A DNA stretch of 64,000 bases from contig JBAKBP010004433.1 in the NCBI GenBank assembly GCA_037953745.1, forward strand, positions 62,001 to 126,000. Direction: 5' to 3'. Below the pieces are notes generated by a model. It worked only from the letters and a program-made list of their open reading frames with translations, was not told where the DNA came from and did no database searches. Source of the stretch: Lithodes maja. Taxonomy: Eukaryota; Arthropoda; Malacostraca; Decapoda; Lithodidae. The position numbers were made by a program, and so were the translations under genes. Below are positions 62,707-64,000 of this stretch, in pieces; the stretch's first letter is position 1, and every line of letters starts with the position of its first letter.

Positions 62707-63794
62707 TTAACTCGTAAAGCGCTAAGCCCCTGTAGTATACACCATTCCCCCATGCGAAGGTATTCTGATTCATTCCTTACTAAAATCGTTAATTTACCAT
62801 ATATATAATTAATACTTATCCATATGCACCTATTTTACTTTTAATATGAAGATATGAACATGGGAAACCAATAAAACAAGTGGTAACAGCAATTGGCTGG
62901 TGAAAATTGTATATTTTAGCCCCGCGGTCGTAATCTGGCCCAGACCGGCGAGAGAGACACACCCCCACTCTATCGTGTCTCTCGTGGCACTGAGAGACAA
63001 GAAGTGGACTCAGACTGGCTTGGAGGGTCGGAGTTACACTCCTCCACCCTCCTCTCTCTCTCCCACTTGTCTTCCGACGAAAATGCTCGATAAATATCGG
63101 GAATAATAGAGAAAATACTTGATAATTGAGGTGGAGGGAAAAGGGGGGGGGGACACATGTGTAGGAGTGGTAGCAAGTAATGGAGGGAAATTATCTCACC
63201 TAAATACAAATTGCTTCTTTTTTAGCTGGGGTGTTTTAACCCACTGAGCCCCAGCGACGCAAACAGTGCATCGGTAATGTATGTAACGCTAAACCCCAGC
63301 GACGCCTCGTTTGCGTCAGTGTTACTCCGGTCCCAATTACTTCGGTCCTATGGCACCTAGAGGGCTCAGATTTGTATGGGAACTGTGTAAGTATCCCACG
63401 CACCCATGCCGATGGTTGAAAACTCTCAAAGTCCAACCGCGTGCGTGTGAGCACGCAAAAACATGTTTTTTTGGGGAAATTGCCTTCAATTTTTTACTCT
63501 TGTAAAATCCGTTTTCGGGGGCTCTGTAGGACCATTTTTTGAGCTTTTTGATCGGTTTTTCATGGTTTTTCCTTCATTCCTAACCCATTCGCTATTGTTT
63601 CTGGGGAAAAAAAAATCAGAATCAGCCGGTCCTGGGTGGTACATTTATAAATATTTAGCTGGTACTAAATACTTATTATATATTTATAAATATTTAGCGG
63701 GTTAAAAGTTTTGTTTTTGGCCTAGGATCTTAAGAGTCTTCCCACAGCCGCCCAGTAGGACTTCTTAATAGTCTTCCTGCAGCTGCTGGGTTAA
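62707..63794. mobile_element. TTAA-bounded insert, 1088 bp, compound
   Basis: Lies between TTAA 62707-62710 and 63791-63794 at the same LINE X position as the 22529 insertion. Left end TTAACTCGTAAAGCGC; right end complement TTAACCCAGCAGCTGC. It contains the smaller MITE 63236-63705. It may be one large element or several TTAA insertions side by side. No transposase recognised. Confidence 0.65.
63236..63705. mobile_element. TTAA-flanked MITE, GCCCCAGCGACGC family, copy 2
   Basis: 470 bp from TTAA 63236-63239 to TTAA 63702-63705. Left end TTAACCCACTGAGCCCCAG; right end complement TTAACCCGCTAAATATT, eroded by an ATTTATAAATATT duplication. Interior matches 49629-50065 for most of its length. Confidence 0.85.
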
Positions 63795-64000
63795 GGGAGC
63801 CATACTGGTGATCTGAGAGTAGATTATGAGAAGAGAAATGCTTAAGAAATTTGGAAGCAAGAATAGTTTACAAAACTTTAGAGATACAAGAAATAGGGAG
63901 CAATTGGACGATAGATGGCGGGTTGAGAGGTGTCACCTTTCTTTGGGACAGGTTTAATGAGAGCAAACTTCCAGCAAGAAGGGAAGACATTAGAGGAGAG
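63795..64000 (-). pseudogene. LINE X copy A (minus), last part in window
   Basis: Resumes after the TTAA insert with the sequence found at 23016-23220 in copy a (CCATACTGG(C/T)GATCTGAGAG), encoding the RT finger region on the minus strand. Runs off the window end. Confidence 0.85.

Overview
This window is eukaryotic, transposon-dominated DNA. There is no operon structure, bacterial gene or convincing host exon. Gypsy-type LTR retrotransposons, CR1/L2-type and jockey-like LINEs, tRNA-derived SINEs, short TTAA-flanked DNA elements and abundant CA/GA/AT microsatellites and minisatellites suggest an invertebrate. A crustacean, probably a decapod, is my best guess from the style of the LINE and SINE families; this is inference, not proof. 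A 200-N assembly gap lies at 15579-15778.

Layout. 1-5535 is mostly unassigned AT-rich DNA with a 49-bp tandem repeat, microsatellites and one TTAA-flanked MITE. At 5945-10144 a 5'-truncated CR1/L2-type LINE (ORF1 with an SGNH hydrolase domain, ORF2 with endonuclease and reverse transcriptase) sits inside a 49-bp polypyrimidine minisatellite. 10.1-15.6 kb holds minisatellites (18, 55 and 60 bp), a tRNA-Thr-like SINE and two LINE fragments facing each other. 16-20 kb is a nest of SINEs interrupted by MITEs: one TTAA insertion in a SINE, one 852-bp element with an 8-bp target duplication in another SINE, and a perfect 67-bp-arm palindrome of a tRNA-like sequence. 21.2-23.2 kb is a degenerate jockey-like LINE (called LINE X here) wedged between CA microsatellites and itself hit by a TTAA element.

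27738-35466 is a nearly intact LTR retrotransposon inserted in a LINE X copy. Its proteins are Ty3/Gypsy-type but its pol order is protease, integrase, reverse transcriptase, RNase H, the arrangement known from Gmr1-like elements. 36.5-43.7 kb holds decayed LINE pieces and a 24-bp minisatellite. 43.7-50.7 kb is a LINE X copy carrying a second, almost identical CR1 copy, then another LINE (LINE Y) split by a foldback TA-flanked element that itself carries a TTAA MITE. 52.8 kb to the end is another LINE X copy interrupted in turn by an antiparallel LINE X copy, a second internally deleted Gmr1-like element (54456-62423) and several TTAA elements.

The genes do not form a cellular pathway. They are the replication machinery of selfish elements, and the informative content is the nesting order, which can be read from target-site duplications: ACTC and TAGG for the two LTR elements, CTCT and CTCTT for the two CR1 copies, TA for the foldback element, GCCTGTAC for the 852-bp element, and TTAA many times. 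Many apparent open reading frames elsewhere are translations of tandem repeats and were not annotated as genes.
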